NCBI GenBank assembly: GCA_025612245.1
Contig: JAAXKQ010000004.1
Coordinates: 186,001 to 250,000 of the forward strand
Reading direction: 5' to 3'
DNA length: 64,000 bases
DNA from: Ignavibacteria bacterium
GTDB lineage: Bacteria; Bacteroidota; Ignavibacteria; Ignavibacteriales; SURF-24
Shown here in pieces: positions 17,347 through 24,848 of the stretch (position 1 is the first letter of the stretch; every line of letters begins with the position of its first letter). Below the pieces are notes generated by a model. The model did not search any database and was not told where the DNA came from. It saw nothing but the letters and a program-made list of their open reading frames with translations. A program made the translations under genes and the position numbers.

Positions 17347-18642
17347 ATGAAAAGAGAAAAACTTTCGCTTCACGTTAAAATATTTATGGGACTTGCTGCG
17401 GGTTTATTGGCAGGGCTTCTCTGCAACTTCTTCTTCAGCGGAAGTCCAGGAATACAGTGGGTGGTATCGAACGTTTCATACCCCCTGGGGCAGGTTTTTC
17501 TCCGTTTGATATTCATGATCATAATTCCCCTGATATTCACGGCTATTGTTTTGGGGGTGGCGGACTTCAGCGACGTGCATAAAATCGGGCGCGTCGGGAT
17601 TAAATCCCTTCTTTTTACCGTAATCATAACGGCTCTTTCGGTCATAATTGGTATAGCGCTTGTTAACCTGGTAAGGCCGGGCTCAGGCATTTCGGGTACG
17701 AGCCGTGATGCACTGATGCAGACGCTGACAAATAACAAGGCCGTTACCGGAATACTAAGCTCTGCCAGGCAGTCAAAAACTTTTCTTCAGATACTAGTTG
17801 ACATAATTCCTAGAAACCCTTTTGTGGAAATTACGGGAGCCTTCGACCCGAACTACCAGGGCGGGGGATTACTTTCCATAATGTTCTTTGCCCTGGTATT
17901 CGGCATTGCAATGACGCGCTGCCGAAAGGAGCGCATGGAACCGCTTAGAAGAGTTCTTCAGAGCCTTTATGACGTGGTAATGAAAATAATCGACTTTGCA
18001 ATGAAGCTTGCCCCTTACGGCGTGGCGGCACTGATATTTTCCACGGCCTCGCAGCTGGGTTTTCAGATAATTGCCCTATTGCTTAAATATGTGCTTGTTG
18101 TAATGGGGGCACTTACAATTCACCTCATCTTCACTTACGGCTTTATAATCAAGTTTGCAGCAAAGAAAAGTCCCCTGCATTTTTTCAGGAACATTACCGA
18201 AGTCCTTGTAACCGCATTTTCCACCAGCTCGTCAAACGCCACGCTGCCTACCTCAATCCGCGTTGCAACCGATAAGCTGAAGCTGGACAAGGATATTACA
18301 AACTTTGTCCTGACCGTAGGCTCCACGGCAAACCAGAATGGCACGGCACTTTATGAAGGCATTACGGTGCTTTTTCTGGCTCAGTTCTATGGAATTGGCC
18401 TCGGGCTCGGGCAGCAGCTCATGGTGGTATTGTTATCCATACTTGCAGGCGTCGGTACGGCAGGGGTTCCGGGCGGGTCGCTTCCGATGGTGGTTATGGT
18501 GCTTCAGACCTTAGGCATCCCCGCCGAAGGAATCGGCATAATTCTGGGGGTAGACCGCCTGTTGGACATGTCGCGCACGGTAGTCAATGTAACGGGCGAT
18601 ATTGTGCTTGCAAGCTGGGTTGACAGCACAGAGAGGGCATGA
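17347..18642 (+). CDS. Dicarboxylate/amino acid:cation symporter (DAACS family)
   Basis: 431 residues, eight helices plus two re-entrant hairpins. Diagnostic stretches are SSSNATLPTSIRVA (hairpin 1), STANQNGTALYEG, AGVGTAGVPGGSLPM (hairpin 2), and NVTGDIVLASWV at the end, which bind substrate and Na+ in GltPh and human EAAT relatives. It imports glutamate, aspartate or C4-dicarboxylates with Na+ or H+. The exact substrate is not readable, but C4-dicarboxylate uptake would feed the methylmalonyl/propionate module that follows. GGAA precedes the ATG. Confidence 0.92.
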   Translation: MKREKLSLHVKIFMGLAAGLLAGLLCNFFFSGSPGIQWVVSNVSYPLGQVFLRLIFMIIIPLIFTAIVLGVADFSDVHKIGRVGIKSLLFTVIITALSVIIGIALVNLVRPGSGISGTSRDALMQTLTNNKAVTGILSSARQSKTFLQILVDIIPRNPFVEITGAFDPNYQGGGLLSIMFFALVFGIAMTRCRKERMEPLRRVLQSLYDVVMKIIDFAMKLAPYGVAALIFSTASQLGFQIIALLLKYVLVVMGALTIHLIFTYGFIIKFAAKKSPLHFFRNITEVLVTAFSTSSSNATLPTSIRVATDKLKLDKDITNFVLTVGSTANQNGTALYEGITVLFLAQFYGIGLGLGQQLMVVLLSILAGVGTAGVPGGSLPMVVMVLQTLGIPAEGIGIILGVDRLLDMSRTVVNVTGDIVLASWVDSTERA

Positions 18643-18723
18643 ATTCCATGGAGCAGGGATTTGCTTAAGACGGCGGATTAGTTTATTATTAAACAGTATT
18701 AACATCCCGAGGGATGAAGAAAC

Positions 18724-19206
18724 ATGCTATTTCTTAAAGAATTATTTACAATAGGCAATGTCCCGGAAGACGATGAGACGCAGAATAACCTGAATTACGT
18801 AAAAAGGATTCAGGTTGCAACCTGCGCATTGTTTCTTGAGATTGCCAGGGCCGACAACAACATCGGTTCTGATGAAAGGGAAAAAATTGTTTCCATCATG
18901 AGGTCCACCTTCAAGATCGAGCCTGAATATGTCCAGGAATTGATGCTTCTGACCGAGAATTCCATTAAAAAGAGCAGCAGCATTTATGAATATACAGAAC
19001 TGGTAAAAAAAAGCTTTACGAGGAAGGAAAAAGCCGAAATAATTGAAAATTTATGGCGTCTTGTTTTTGTGGATGAGATAATGGATAAGTATGAAGAGCA
19101 CTTGCTAAAGAGTATCGGACGAAACCTCGGGCTTGACTACAGGGAGATCCTTAATGCCAAGATCATGATTCTGGAGGAACAAAAAACAAGAAGGGAAACT
19201 AAGTGA
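18724..19206 (+). CDS. TerB-like helical protein
   Basis: 160 residues, all-helical. VATCALFLEIARADNNIGSDEREKI shows the acidic ARADnnIxxxE loop of the TerB/DjlA fold, and FVDEIMDKYEEHLLKSIG repeats the pattern. TerB-fold proteins bind divalent metal and often accompany membrane-stress systems. A TerC-family gene lies about 1.5 kb away on the other strand but not in the same transcript. GAGGGATGAAG precedes the ATG. The molecular role is unknown. Confidence 0.7.
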   Translation: MLFLKELFTIGNVPEDDETQNNLNYVKRIQVATCALFLEIARADNNIGSDEREKIVSIMRSTFKIEPEYVQELMLLTENSIKKSSSIYEYTELVKKSFTRKEKAEIIENLWRLVFVDEIMDKYEEHLLKSIGRNLGLDYREILNAKIMILEEQKTRRETK

Positions 19207-19210
19207 GTCT

Positions 19211-19245
19211 TAAAAAAAAGGCACGGCCATAAGATCTCTGGCCGT
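19211..19245 (-). terminator. Terminator of the sodium-pump operon
   Basis: Stem ACGGCCA (19223-19229) with TGGCCGT (19239-19245), followed on the minus strand by a run of eight T residues (19211-19219 region). It ends the leftward operon and also faces the TerB-like gene. Confidence 0.85.
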
Positions 19246-19280
19246 ACCCTTCGAAAACGTTTTTGCGGACCCTGTTTTCT

Positions 19281-19439
19281 TTAGTCCTTCTTCTCATCTT
19301 CAGCTTTATACGGGAATATTTTATCCATCACCTTAATGGCAACGTAGAAGAGTCCCATGAAAACGAAAATTCCGGACATTCCTTGTCCCGTAACAACCAG
19401 GGCATTCCAGAAAGTGTCGAAAACCTGTTGAGTGAACAT
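19281..19439 (-). CDS. Short membrane peptide, gamma-like subunit 2 of a Na+-pump decarboxylase
   Basis: A 52-residue frame: start MFTQQVFDTFWNAL, then one hydrophobic helix (residues about 12-36, including VTGQGMSGIFVFMGLFYVAI) and a charged tail ending KAEDEKKD. AGGAGG lies 9 bases before the ATG, a strong ribosome site, and the gene begins 18 bases after oadB2. OadG/MmdD gamma and delta subunits share this one-helix N-terminus, with GMxxVFxFLxxL-like residues. Here the soluble C-terminal part is missing, so it is a minimal form. Its length and position make a structural role with the beta subunit likely. Confidence 0.75.
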   Translation of the reverse strand: MFTQQVFDTFWNALVVTGQGMSGIFVFMGLFYVAIKVMDKIFPYKAEDEKKD

Positions 19440-19457
19440 TTTGGATATCCTCCTATG

Positions 19458-20576
19458 CTAAAACATTGATCCGACTAAAGCCAGAATAAGGCCTCCTGCA
19501 ACTACAGAGCCAATCTGGCCGGCAACATTAGCGCTTACGGCGTGCATAAGCAGAAAATTAAACTGATCCTCAGCCTGTCCCATATTATGTATAACGCGGG
19601 CAGACATCGGGAAAGCTGAAATACCGGCAGCCCCTATCATTGGGTTCATTTTCTTCTTTAGGAATAGGTTCAGAAATTTGGCAAACAAGACGCCTCCGGC
19701 CGTATCGAAAATAAACGCGACCAATCCGAGCGCAATAATAATGAGCGTTTGCGGCTGAAGGAACCTTTCTGCGGTCATCGTGCAGGCTATTGTAATGCCA
19801 AGCAGTATTGTGACCAGGCTTGCGAGCTCATTTTGTGCTGAAAGAGAAAGCTTGTTGAGTACGCCGCATTCGCGTATGAGGTTGCCAAACATCAGAAATC
19901 CGATCAATGCAGCCGAGGAGGGTGCAATAATACCGGCAAAGATTGTAATTACAATCGGGAAACAGATCAGCATTGTCTTGGAGACGCTTTTTGCGTGACC
20001 TTCCATTCTGATCCTTCTTTCACTCTTTGTTGTAAGTGCCCTGATGACCGGGGGCTGAATGATCGGTACGAGTGCCATGTATGAATATGCTGCAACTGAA
20101 ATAGGCCCGAGCAGTTCCTTCGCAAATTTTGTGGCCACATAGATCGAGGTCGGTCCGTCAGCCGCGCCGATAATGCCGATTGAGGCTGCTTCTTTGAGCG
20201 AGAAACCGAAAAGCGTTGCAACCATCATTGTGAAAAAAATGCCGAACTGTGCCGCTGCGCCGAAGAGCAAGAGGTATGGCTTCTTAAGCAAAGGCGAAAA
20301 GTCGATCATTGCACCAACGGCGACAAAAATCAAGAGCGGAAAAATTTCTGTCAGAATTCCCGCATCGAAAAAGACATTTAAGACCCCTTTTTCCTGACCG
20401 TGTGTAATTGCAGCCGACAGGGGAATATTTGCAAGTATTGCACCGAAACCTATCGGCAGCAGCAGCGACGGCTCATATTCTTTTGCAATTGCAAGATATA
20501 TGAGTATTGCGCCAATTCCAATCATGACGATTTGCTGCCAGGTAATAGACATTAGCCCGACAAATAATGAACTCAT
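19458..20576 (-). CDS. Na+-translocating decarboxylase beta subunit, OadB type (copy 2)
   Basis: 372 residues, about ten helices. IGAADGPTSIYVATKFA and YSYMALVPIIQPPVIRALTTK are the canonical OadB motifs; the Asp of ADGPT and the polar residues of the QPP segment carry Na+ during decarboxylation of carboxybiotin. The length is typical. It differs clearly from the other beta copy at 22663-23883. A biotin carrier gene (21779-22234) and a short membrane peptide (19281-19439) flank it on the same strand, with terC in between. Substrate of the associated carboxyltransferase is not determined by this gene. Confidence 0.9.
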   Translation of the reverse strand: MSSLFVGLMSITWQQIVMIGIGAILIYLAIAKEYEPSLLLPIGFGAILANIPLSAAITHGQEKGVLNVFFDAGILTEIFPLLIFVAVGAMIDFSPLLKKPYLLLFGAAAQFGIFFTMMVATLFGFSLKEAASIGIIGAADGPTSIYVATKFAKELLGPISVAAYSYMALVPIIQPPVIRALTTKSERRIRMEGHAKSVSKTMLICFPIVITIFAGIIAPSSAALIGFLMFGNLIRECGVLNKLSLSAQNELASLVTILLGITIACTMTAERFLQPQTLIIIALGLVAFIFDTAGGVLFAKFLNLFLKKKMNPMIGAAGISAFPMSARVIHNMGQAEDQFNFLLMHAVSANVAGQIGSVVAGGLILALVGSMF

Positions 20577-20674
20577 AAAAAGATCTCCTCAATAAAGATT
20601 AAACAGAACTAAAAATTAAAACCCGAAGATTCAACAAGCTTATGTTAGAAAAGAAACCTCGGTAAATTCATTTA

Positions 20675-21619
20675 TTACTTGACTGACTCGATAGCCTTTT
20701 CTTCCTTCGGCTTGAGCATGATAGATATCAGTATTGAAACGCTCAGGGCCACAACAATAAAAAGAAGAGAAAAGCTGATGGAAATCTGGTACCATCCCGA
20801 GATGATCATCTTAATGCCCACGAAAAGAAGTATTACCGCAACTCCCTGCTTGAGAAACCGGAATATATTCATAATTCCTTCAAGAGCAAAGAAAAGGCTT
20901 ATGAGCCCCAGGACTGCAAAAACATTTGAAGTAATTACCAGGAATGATTCCGTAGTGATTCCAAGTATGGCCGGAATGGAATCCACCGCAAATACAATGT
21001 CTGTTGTGCCTATGAGTATGAATATCAGGAAAAGGGGTGTTGCGTGGAGTATTCCTTTTTTCCTGACGAAAAAGTGCATTGAATTCTGGTCGTGTTCTAT
21101 TGGTATATACTTTGAAACCCTCTTGTAGAAAAAGTTATCCCTGGGATCAATCTCCTCGTCGCCCGCGAAGGCCATTTTATAGGCGGTAAACAAGAGAACG
21201 ACGCCGAAGACGTAAATGAGCCAGTGGAACAGGTGCAAAAGTCCGACTCCGAAAAGTATGAACAAAATCCTCAGGAATATTGAAAGCAATATGCCTATCT
21301 TGAGCATTCTAGGCTGGTTTTTCTGGCTGATTCCCATTGCGGTAAAGATCATGATAAAGACGAAAAGGTTATCTACGGAAAGGGAATACTCTGTAAGGTA
21401 TCCTGCAACAAAGGCAGTGGCTTTTTCGCTTCCGCCGGGATAGAACAGGAAAATTGCAAGCCCGTACAAGAGTGCCACAGAAATCCATACCGCCGTCCAG
21501 CTCAGTGCCTGTTTAATGCTTATAGCACCCTTCCTGTGGTCAGTGACAAACATATCCACCGTGAAAACTATAAAAAAGACGAGCACAAATGCCGCCCAGA
21601 ATATCATTTCGGTTGTCAT
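20675..21619 (-). CDS. TerC/Alx-family membrane protein
   Basis: 314 residues with about nine hydrophobic segments. EYSLSVDNLFVFIMIF and LIGTTDIVFAVDSIPAILGIT hold the paired acidic residues that define TerC/Alx, a family linked to manganese export and metalation of exported proteins. The length is usual for Alx-like members. It sits inside the row of sodium-pump genes, 98 bases before oadB2, which is not a known association. A 58-base structured element precedes it (21673-21730). It does not match the yybP-ykoY manganese riboswitch motifs I know. Confidence 0.9.
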   Translation of the reverse strand: MTTEMIFWAAFVLVFFIVFTVDMFVTDHRKGAISIKQALSWTAVWISVALLYGLAIFLFYPGGSEKATAFVAGYLTEYSLSVDNLFVFIMIFTAMGISQKNQPRMLKIGILLSIFLRILFILFGVGLLHLFHWLIYVFGVVLLFTAYKMAFAGDEEIDPRDNFFYKRVSKYIPIEHDQNSMHFFVRKKGILHATPLFLIFILIGTTDIVFAVDSIPAILGITTESFLVITSNVFAVLGLISLFFALEGIMNIFRFLKQGVAVILLFVGIKMIISGWYQISISFSLLFIVVALSVSILISIMLKPKEEKAIESVK

Positions 21620-21672
21620 TGGGAGTCTCCGATGTTTACAGTAATTTTTGTTGTATTGTTAATTTGAGCCGC

Positions 21673-21730
21673 TGCGTGGGAAAATGCCCCTGCAGAAGGC
21701 AGGGCCGGAAGCCCGCTATTCTGCCACGCA
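21673..21730 (-). promoter_or_regulatory. Structured leader element upstream of terC
   Basis: A 7-bp outer stem (TGCGTGG at 21673-21679, CCACGCA at 21724-21730) encloses an inner hairpin CCCTGC-AGAAG-GCAGGG. It lies in the 159-base gap between the biotin carrier gene and terC. A separate GC palindrome GCCCGCGGGC lies just upstream. It could be a metal-responsive leader, an mRNA processing site or a stabilising structure; not identified. Confidence 0.4.
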
Positions 21731-21778
21731 CCATATTTAGAGATATAGCCCGCGGGCACTTTCTCTTTTTTTTACACA

Positions 21779-22234
21779 CTACCCGATTTCAATCAGCACG
21801 TCACCCTCAAGCACGGAATCTCTTTCTTTTACCCTGATAGCGCGTATAAGACCTTCCTTATCGGAGTTAATGTTATTTTCCATCTTCATTGCTTCAAGCG
21901 TAATAAGCCTGTCGCCAACTTTGACATAGGTCCCTTCTTTTACGTGGATTTTCAGCACCGTGCCGGGTAAAGGGCTTTTAATTGTAGCAGAACCTTTTGT
22001 AGCCGGGCTGCTGCCGGTACTTATTACCTCCTCATTGCCTGCTGCTGTTCTATCAGTTACGGAAGGATCTTTCTGCCGGCGTGCAATAGTGGGCGTCTTA
22101 GGCGGCTGAGTCTTTTTTTGTATCTCAACCTGGTAAGAAGTTTCGTTAACCACTATTTCAGCGACGTCGTCTTCAATGTTTAAGATATCTATGTCGAACT
22201 GATCGCCTTGAATCTTAATCTTGAATTTTTTCAT
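21779..22234 (-). CDS. Biotin carboxyl carrier protein (copy 2)
   Basis: 151 residues. The C-terminal 75 residues are a biotinyl domain with the biotinylation site TLEAMKMENNI, the lysine being modified. The N-terminal 50 residues form a small beta domain (MKKFKIKIQGDQFDIDI), joined by a Pro/Thr/Ser-rich linker (about 50-80). It is closely similar to the 147-residue carrier at 24074-24517, so the two arose by duplication. It would shuttle carboxyl groups between a carboxyltransferase and a membrane beta subunit. Only the nearby MmdA-like gene is present here to load it. Confidence 0.92.
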   Translation of the reverse strand: MKKFKIKIQGDQFDIDILNIEDDVAEIVVNETSYQVEIQKKTQPPKTPTIARRQKDPSVTDRTAAGNEEVISTGSSPATKGSATIKSPLPGTVLKIHVKEGTYVKVGDRLITLEAMKMENNINSDKEGLIRAIRVKERDSVLEGDVLIEIG

Positions 22235-22662
22235 ATTTTGTGTCCCCGTTTGTCTCCCGAAAAATTGTCTTAATAAATGCCTGTTAATTTATTGCCTAAA
22301 GAATAAATATTAAACTCATTTAGATAGCCCTGCAGAAAAGCAGTTCCTTAGAATCAGGGCAAAAGACATCAAGAAAGTAAATGGATGAGATGGCAAAACC
22401 GTTCAATAAGGGCGCTGCCTGCACTCCAGGACGCCCGGTTTCAGTAAAAGGCACAGGACCCTTACTGACAGCTGAAATGACTTTACCTGAAGCAGACCTT
22501 TTTAATATACCTAACAGCATTGTTACACCTCAGTATACGTTAAAAAGCGGAATATTTATGTTAAAATGTTCTAGTGCTCAAGCAAATTGCCTGAATACCG
22601 GTAACAGAGAGTCTCTATATTGCCGGTATTCAGAGCCTCAGGAAAAAAAGCTGCAAGCCAAT
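22235..22662. other. Intergenic gap between the two pump modules
   Basis: 428 bases separating oadB1 from biotin carrier 2. The main feature is the long hairpin at 22591-22633. A 66-codon minus frame (22320-22520) has a GAGGTG site before its ATG, but its translation resembles no protein type I know and shows no membrane helix. I do not call it a gene. Confidence 0.5.
22591..22633. terminator. Strong hairpin after oadB1
   Basis: An 11-bp perfect stem (CTGAATACCGG / CCGGTATTCAG) encloses a second small stem (GAGAG/CTCTC-like). It begins 30 bases beyond the oadB1 stop. No U-run follows on the minus strand, so it could be a transcript-end stabiliser or partial terminator rather than a simple intrinsic terminator. 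Confidence 0.5.
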
Positions 22663-23883
22663 TTATTTCAGGAGAGCAGGAATTAGCGTAATATAAATAC
22701 CTGCTATGATTGCCGTTGTAATAACCCCGCAGATGTTGGCCCCAATGGCTTCCGGAAGCACCAGAGCATCGGGATTTACCTCGTTTACCGACTTCTGCGC
22801 AACCTTGGCCGTTGTCGGTACACAGCTCACACCTGCAATTCCTATTACGGGATTAAATTTACCCCCTGTGATAAAGTACATTATGTATCCTCCTATAATG
22901 CCTCCGATTCCGGAGAGCAGAAGAGCGAGTATACCAAGGACAAGGAGTATAAGAACTTTAGGATTAAGAATTAAGTGTGCTTCGCACAAAACACCAAGCG
23001 TAAAACCTAAAAAGAAAGTCGATCCATAGAGAAGCGGACCGCCGATAAAGTCTATGAAGTGCTTAAGTCCCGACTCCCTTACAGCAACGCCCAGGAAAAG
23101 GGAAATGAACAGAGGGGCAGCAACGGGGAAGAGCAGGCAGAGCACCGTGTTTACAATTGCGGCAAAGGCCATCTTTTCTCCCGATGTAATGGGCCGCGTG
23201 GCTTTCTTCGGGGGCATCTTAATTCCTCTGAGTTTTTTGGGCACAAGGAGTTTAATAAGGTAAGGGTAGCCGCCGTATGTAAGTCCCAGGTAAAGGTATG
23301 CAACAACTGTAATCGGTACAAAAAGTTCTTTTGAAAGGCTCAGTGAAGTAAAAAGTACCATGGGGCCGTCTGCACCACCCACCATTGCAATGGAGGCTGC
23401 ATCGTTCAGGCTTAAGCCCAGCGCTTTTGCAATTGGGACCGTAGCAAATGTGCCCAGTTCGGCGCATAGTGCAAGAAACATGCTTAAGAAAGGGCGCGCA
23501 AGTAAAAATCCCACATCCAGAAGTACTCCTATACCCATGAATACGAAACAGGCTATAAGTCCGTTGCTGAAGGTAAGTGTGTAAATTGGCTGAAGAAAAT
23601 CTATCTGCATGATGTCGAGCAAAGCCTTTGGATCCGTAACCAGCGGATCGACGAAAAGGTTTCCCTGCTGGCCGTTACTGAAGAAGAGAACCCCAGCGTT
23701 GATGGCCGACATTCCCAGTCCCATCGGAATCATCAATAAAGGTTCCAGAATTTCCTTTTTACCCAGGTAAACCAGGAGCATGCCCAGAAGGATGAGGGAA
23801 ATTCTGGCAATTATGATTTTCGGATCTGAACTAACAAGTGTAGCTATACCCTGGAACAGGTTTAATATATTTTGAATTCCCAT
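22663..23883 (-). CDS. Na+-translocating decarboxylase beta subunit (divergent copy 1)
   Basis: 406 residues, about eleven helices. It belongs to the same beta family as the gene at 19458 but has GGADGPMVLFTSLSLSKELF and YLGLTYGGYPYLIKLLVPK in place of ADGPTSIY and QPPVIRALTT. That variant resembles beta subunits assigned to CoA-ester decarboxylases such as glutaconyl-CoA decarboxylase, as I recall it; a phylogeny would be needed. It follows the short membrane peptide by 47 bases, with a hairpin in the gap. No clear ribosome site precedes its ATG, so translation may depend on the upstream gene. Confidence 0.88.
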   Translation of the reverse strand: MGIQNILNLFQGIATLVSSDPKIIIARISLILLGMLLVYLGKKEILEPLLMIPMGLGMSAINAGVLFFSNGQQGNLFVDPLVTDPKALLDIMQIDFLQPIYTLTFSNGLIACFVFMGIGVLLDVGFLLARPFLSMFLALCAELGTFATVPIAKALGLSLNDAASIAMVGGADGPMVLFTSLSLSKELFVPITVVAYLYLGLTYGGYPYLIKLLVPKKLRGIKMPPKKATRPITSGEKMAFAAIVNTVLCLLFPVAAPLFISLFLGVAVRESGLKHFIDFIGGPLLYGSTFFLGFTLGVLCEAHLILNPKVLILLVLGILALLLSGIGGIIGGYIMYFITGGKFNPVIGIAGVSCVPTTAKVAQKSVNEVNPDALVLPEAIGANICGVITTAIIAGIYITLIPALLK

Positions 23884-23904
23884 ATTGTTTCACAATTTTA
23901 AGAA

Positions 23905-23922
23905 GGCCTGCTTTTGCAGGCC
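23905..23922. promoter_or_regulatory. Intra-operon hairpin before oadB1
   Basis: GGCCTGC-TTTT-GCAGGCC, a perfect 7-bp stem with a tetraloop, lies between the 40-residue membrane peptide and oadB1. In the minus-strand transcript it could act as a processing or partial-termination site, setting the subunit ratio. Only a short, broken U-stretch follows. Confidence 0.45.
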
Positions 23923-23930
23923 CTATGTTG

Positions 23931-24053
23931 TTAAGAATTTTTCTTAAAGATCCTTATTGACATGAATATTAATTTAATAATGAATGCGACAAAAAACGAT
24001 ATAACCGCTGCTATGCCGTACATGTATAAGGTTTGTATTATAACTTCGCTCAT
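23931..24053 (-). CDS. 40-residue membrane peptide, gamma-like subunit 1
   Basis: A 40-codon frame: MSEVIIQTLYMYGIAAVISF, a second half of the helix (FVAFIIKLIF), then a basic end (RIFKKNS). One membrane helix covers about residues 10-31. It begins 20 bases after biotin carrier 1, in the operon position where an OadG/MmdD gamma or delta subunit is expected. The soluble C-terminal part of that subunit appears to be encoded separately at 24569-24841. The upstream purine stretch (GGGAAGATGAGG) gives a plausible ribosome site. It is too short for most gene callers. Confidence 0.65.
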   Translation of the reverse strand: MSEVIIQTLYMYGIAAVISFFVAFIIKLIFMSIRIFKKNS

Positions 24054-24073
24054 TTTGCCTCATCTTCCCTTAG

Positions 24074-24517
24074 TTAACTGCCGATTTCCATCAGTATATC
24101 GCCTTCCAGGACGGAATCTCTTTCGTTGACCTTGATCGACCTGACGAGACCTTCCTTGTCTGAATTAATGTTGTTTTCCATCTTCATTGCCTCAAGCGTC
24201 AGCAGTTTGTCTCCAATCTTGACGACGTCTCCGACCTTTACGTGTACTTTCAGTACAGTTCCGGGTAAGGGACACTTAATTGTGCCGGTGCCTTTCGGGG
24301 AAGAGGGACTGCTAGTACGTGCCACCGATGCATGTGTATCGGTTGACGGCTCGGCCTTCGAGCGCACGAGCGTAGGCGTTTTAGTAGTCTGTATCTTTTG
24401 TTCAACTTCCACGCGGTAAGTGGTGCCGTTGACGACAACTTCAGCAATGTTATCCTCGATATTTACGATATCGACTTCATACTGGTTGTCTTTTATCTTG
24501 AATTTGAACTTTCTCAT
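24074..24517 (-). CDS. Biotin carboxyl carrier protein (copy 1)
   Basis: 147 residues with the same plan as copy 2: N-terminal beta domain (MRKFKFKIKDNQYEVDI), a linker rich in Thr, Ser and Pro, and a C-terminal biotinyl domain with TLEAMKMENNI. The last 70 residues are almost identical to copy 2, while the linkers differ. It is placed between the gamma-like soluble subunit and the membrane peptide, and is the likely carrier for the MmdA-type carboxyltransferase upstream. Confidence 0.93.
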   Translation of the reverse strand: MRKFKFKIKDNQYEVDIVNIEDNIAEVVVNGTTYRVEVEQKIQTTKTPTLVRSKAEPSTDTHASVARTSSPSSPKGTGTIKCPLPGTVLKVHVKVGDVVKIGDKLLTLEAMKMENNINSDKEGLVRSIKVNERDSVLEGDILMEIGS

Positions 24518-24568
24518 TTTTTTATGCCGTATTTTAATGCTGTTACAGTATTTTACGAGATTGCAATT

Positions 24569-24841
24569 TTATCTTCTGGGGTACTGACGTAACCCGTAAA
24601 TTTTGGAACTCCATGGCGAATAAGGTCTCATTACTTTCTGCATCGTGAGCACCATCTTCTCATAGTCGTGTATGTCCTGAAGATAGAGATGCAGTGCCAG
24701 GCCGATGGCGGCATAGACTTCACCTTCAGTTCCGAGGCTATTTGCCTCTTTTTGAATGGTCTTCATCTCGTCTATTCCATCGTGCTGTTTAGGAGCCGAC
24801 CCGTTGCCTGAAGAGAACAATTTTTTAAAAAATCCTGCCAT
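24569..24841 (-). CDS. Soluble gamma/delta-like subunit of the decarboxylase
   Basis: 90 residues from the ATG at 24841, chosen because GAGG sits close upstream and the gene then follows the carboxyltransferase stop by 7 bases; a longer frame to 24904 overlaps that gene. The start MAGFFKKLFSSGNG is a short amphipathic piece, not a membrane helix. The C-terminal half, EVYAAIGLALHLYLQD through YSPWSSKIYGLRQYPRR, matches the conserved end of Bacteroidota OadG/MmdD subunits, which binds the carboxyltransferase. The membrane helix normally fused to it is separate here. This makes a split subunit likely. Confidence 0.7.
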   Translation of the reverse strand: MAGFFKKLFSSGNGSAPKQHDGIDEMKTIQKEANSLGTEGEVYAAIGLALHLYLQDIHDYEKMVLTMQKVMRPYSPWSSKIYGLRQYPRR

Positions 24842-24848
24842 ATTTCCT

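Noticed and set aside
15314-18642. Complete amino-sugar utilisation operon (SIS, ROK, symporter)
   Set aside because: The symporter is on the other strand and the ROK protein lacks kinase motifs, so a joint pathway is not supported.
21673-21733. tRNA-like element: 7-bp end stem followed by CCA
   Set aside because: Only 58 bases long, no T-loop GTTCRA motif, no anticodon stem, and no discriminator base before CCA. Treated as an unidentified leader structure.
22320-22520. 66-codon minus-strand frame with GAGGTG before its ATG
   Set aside because: Translation has no recognisable domain or membrane helix, and an opposite-strand frame is equally open. Not enough support for a gene.
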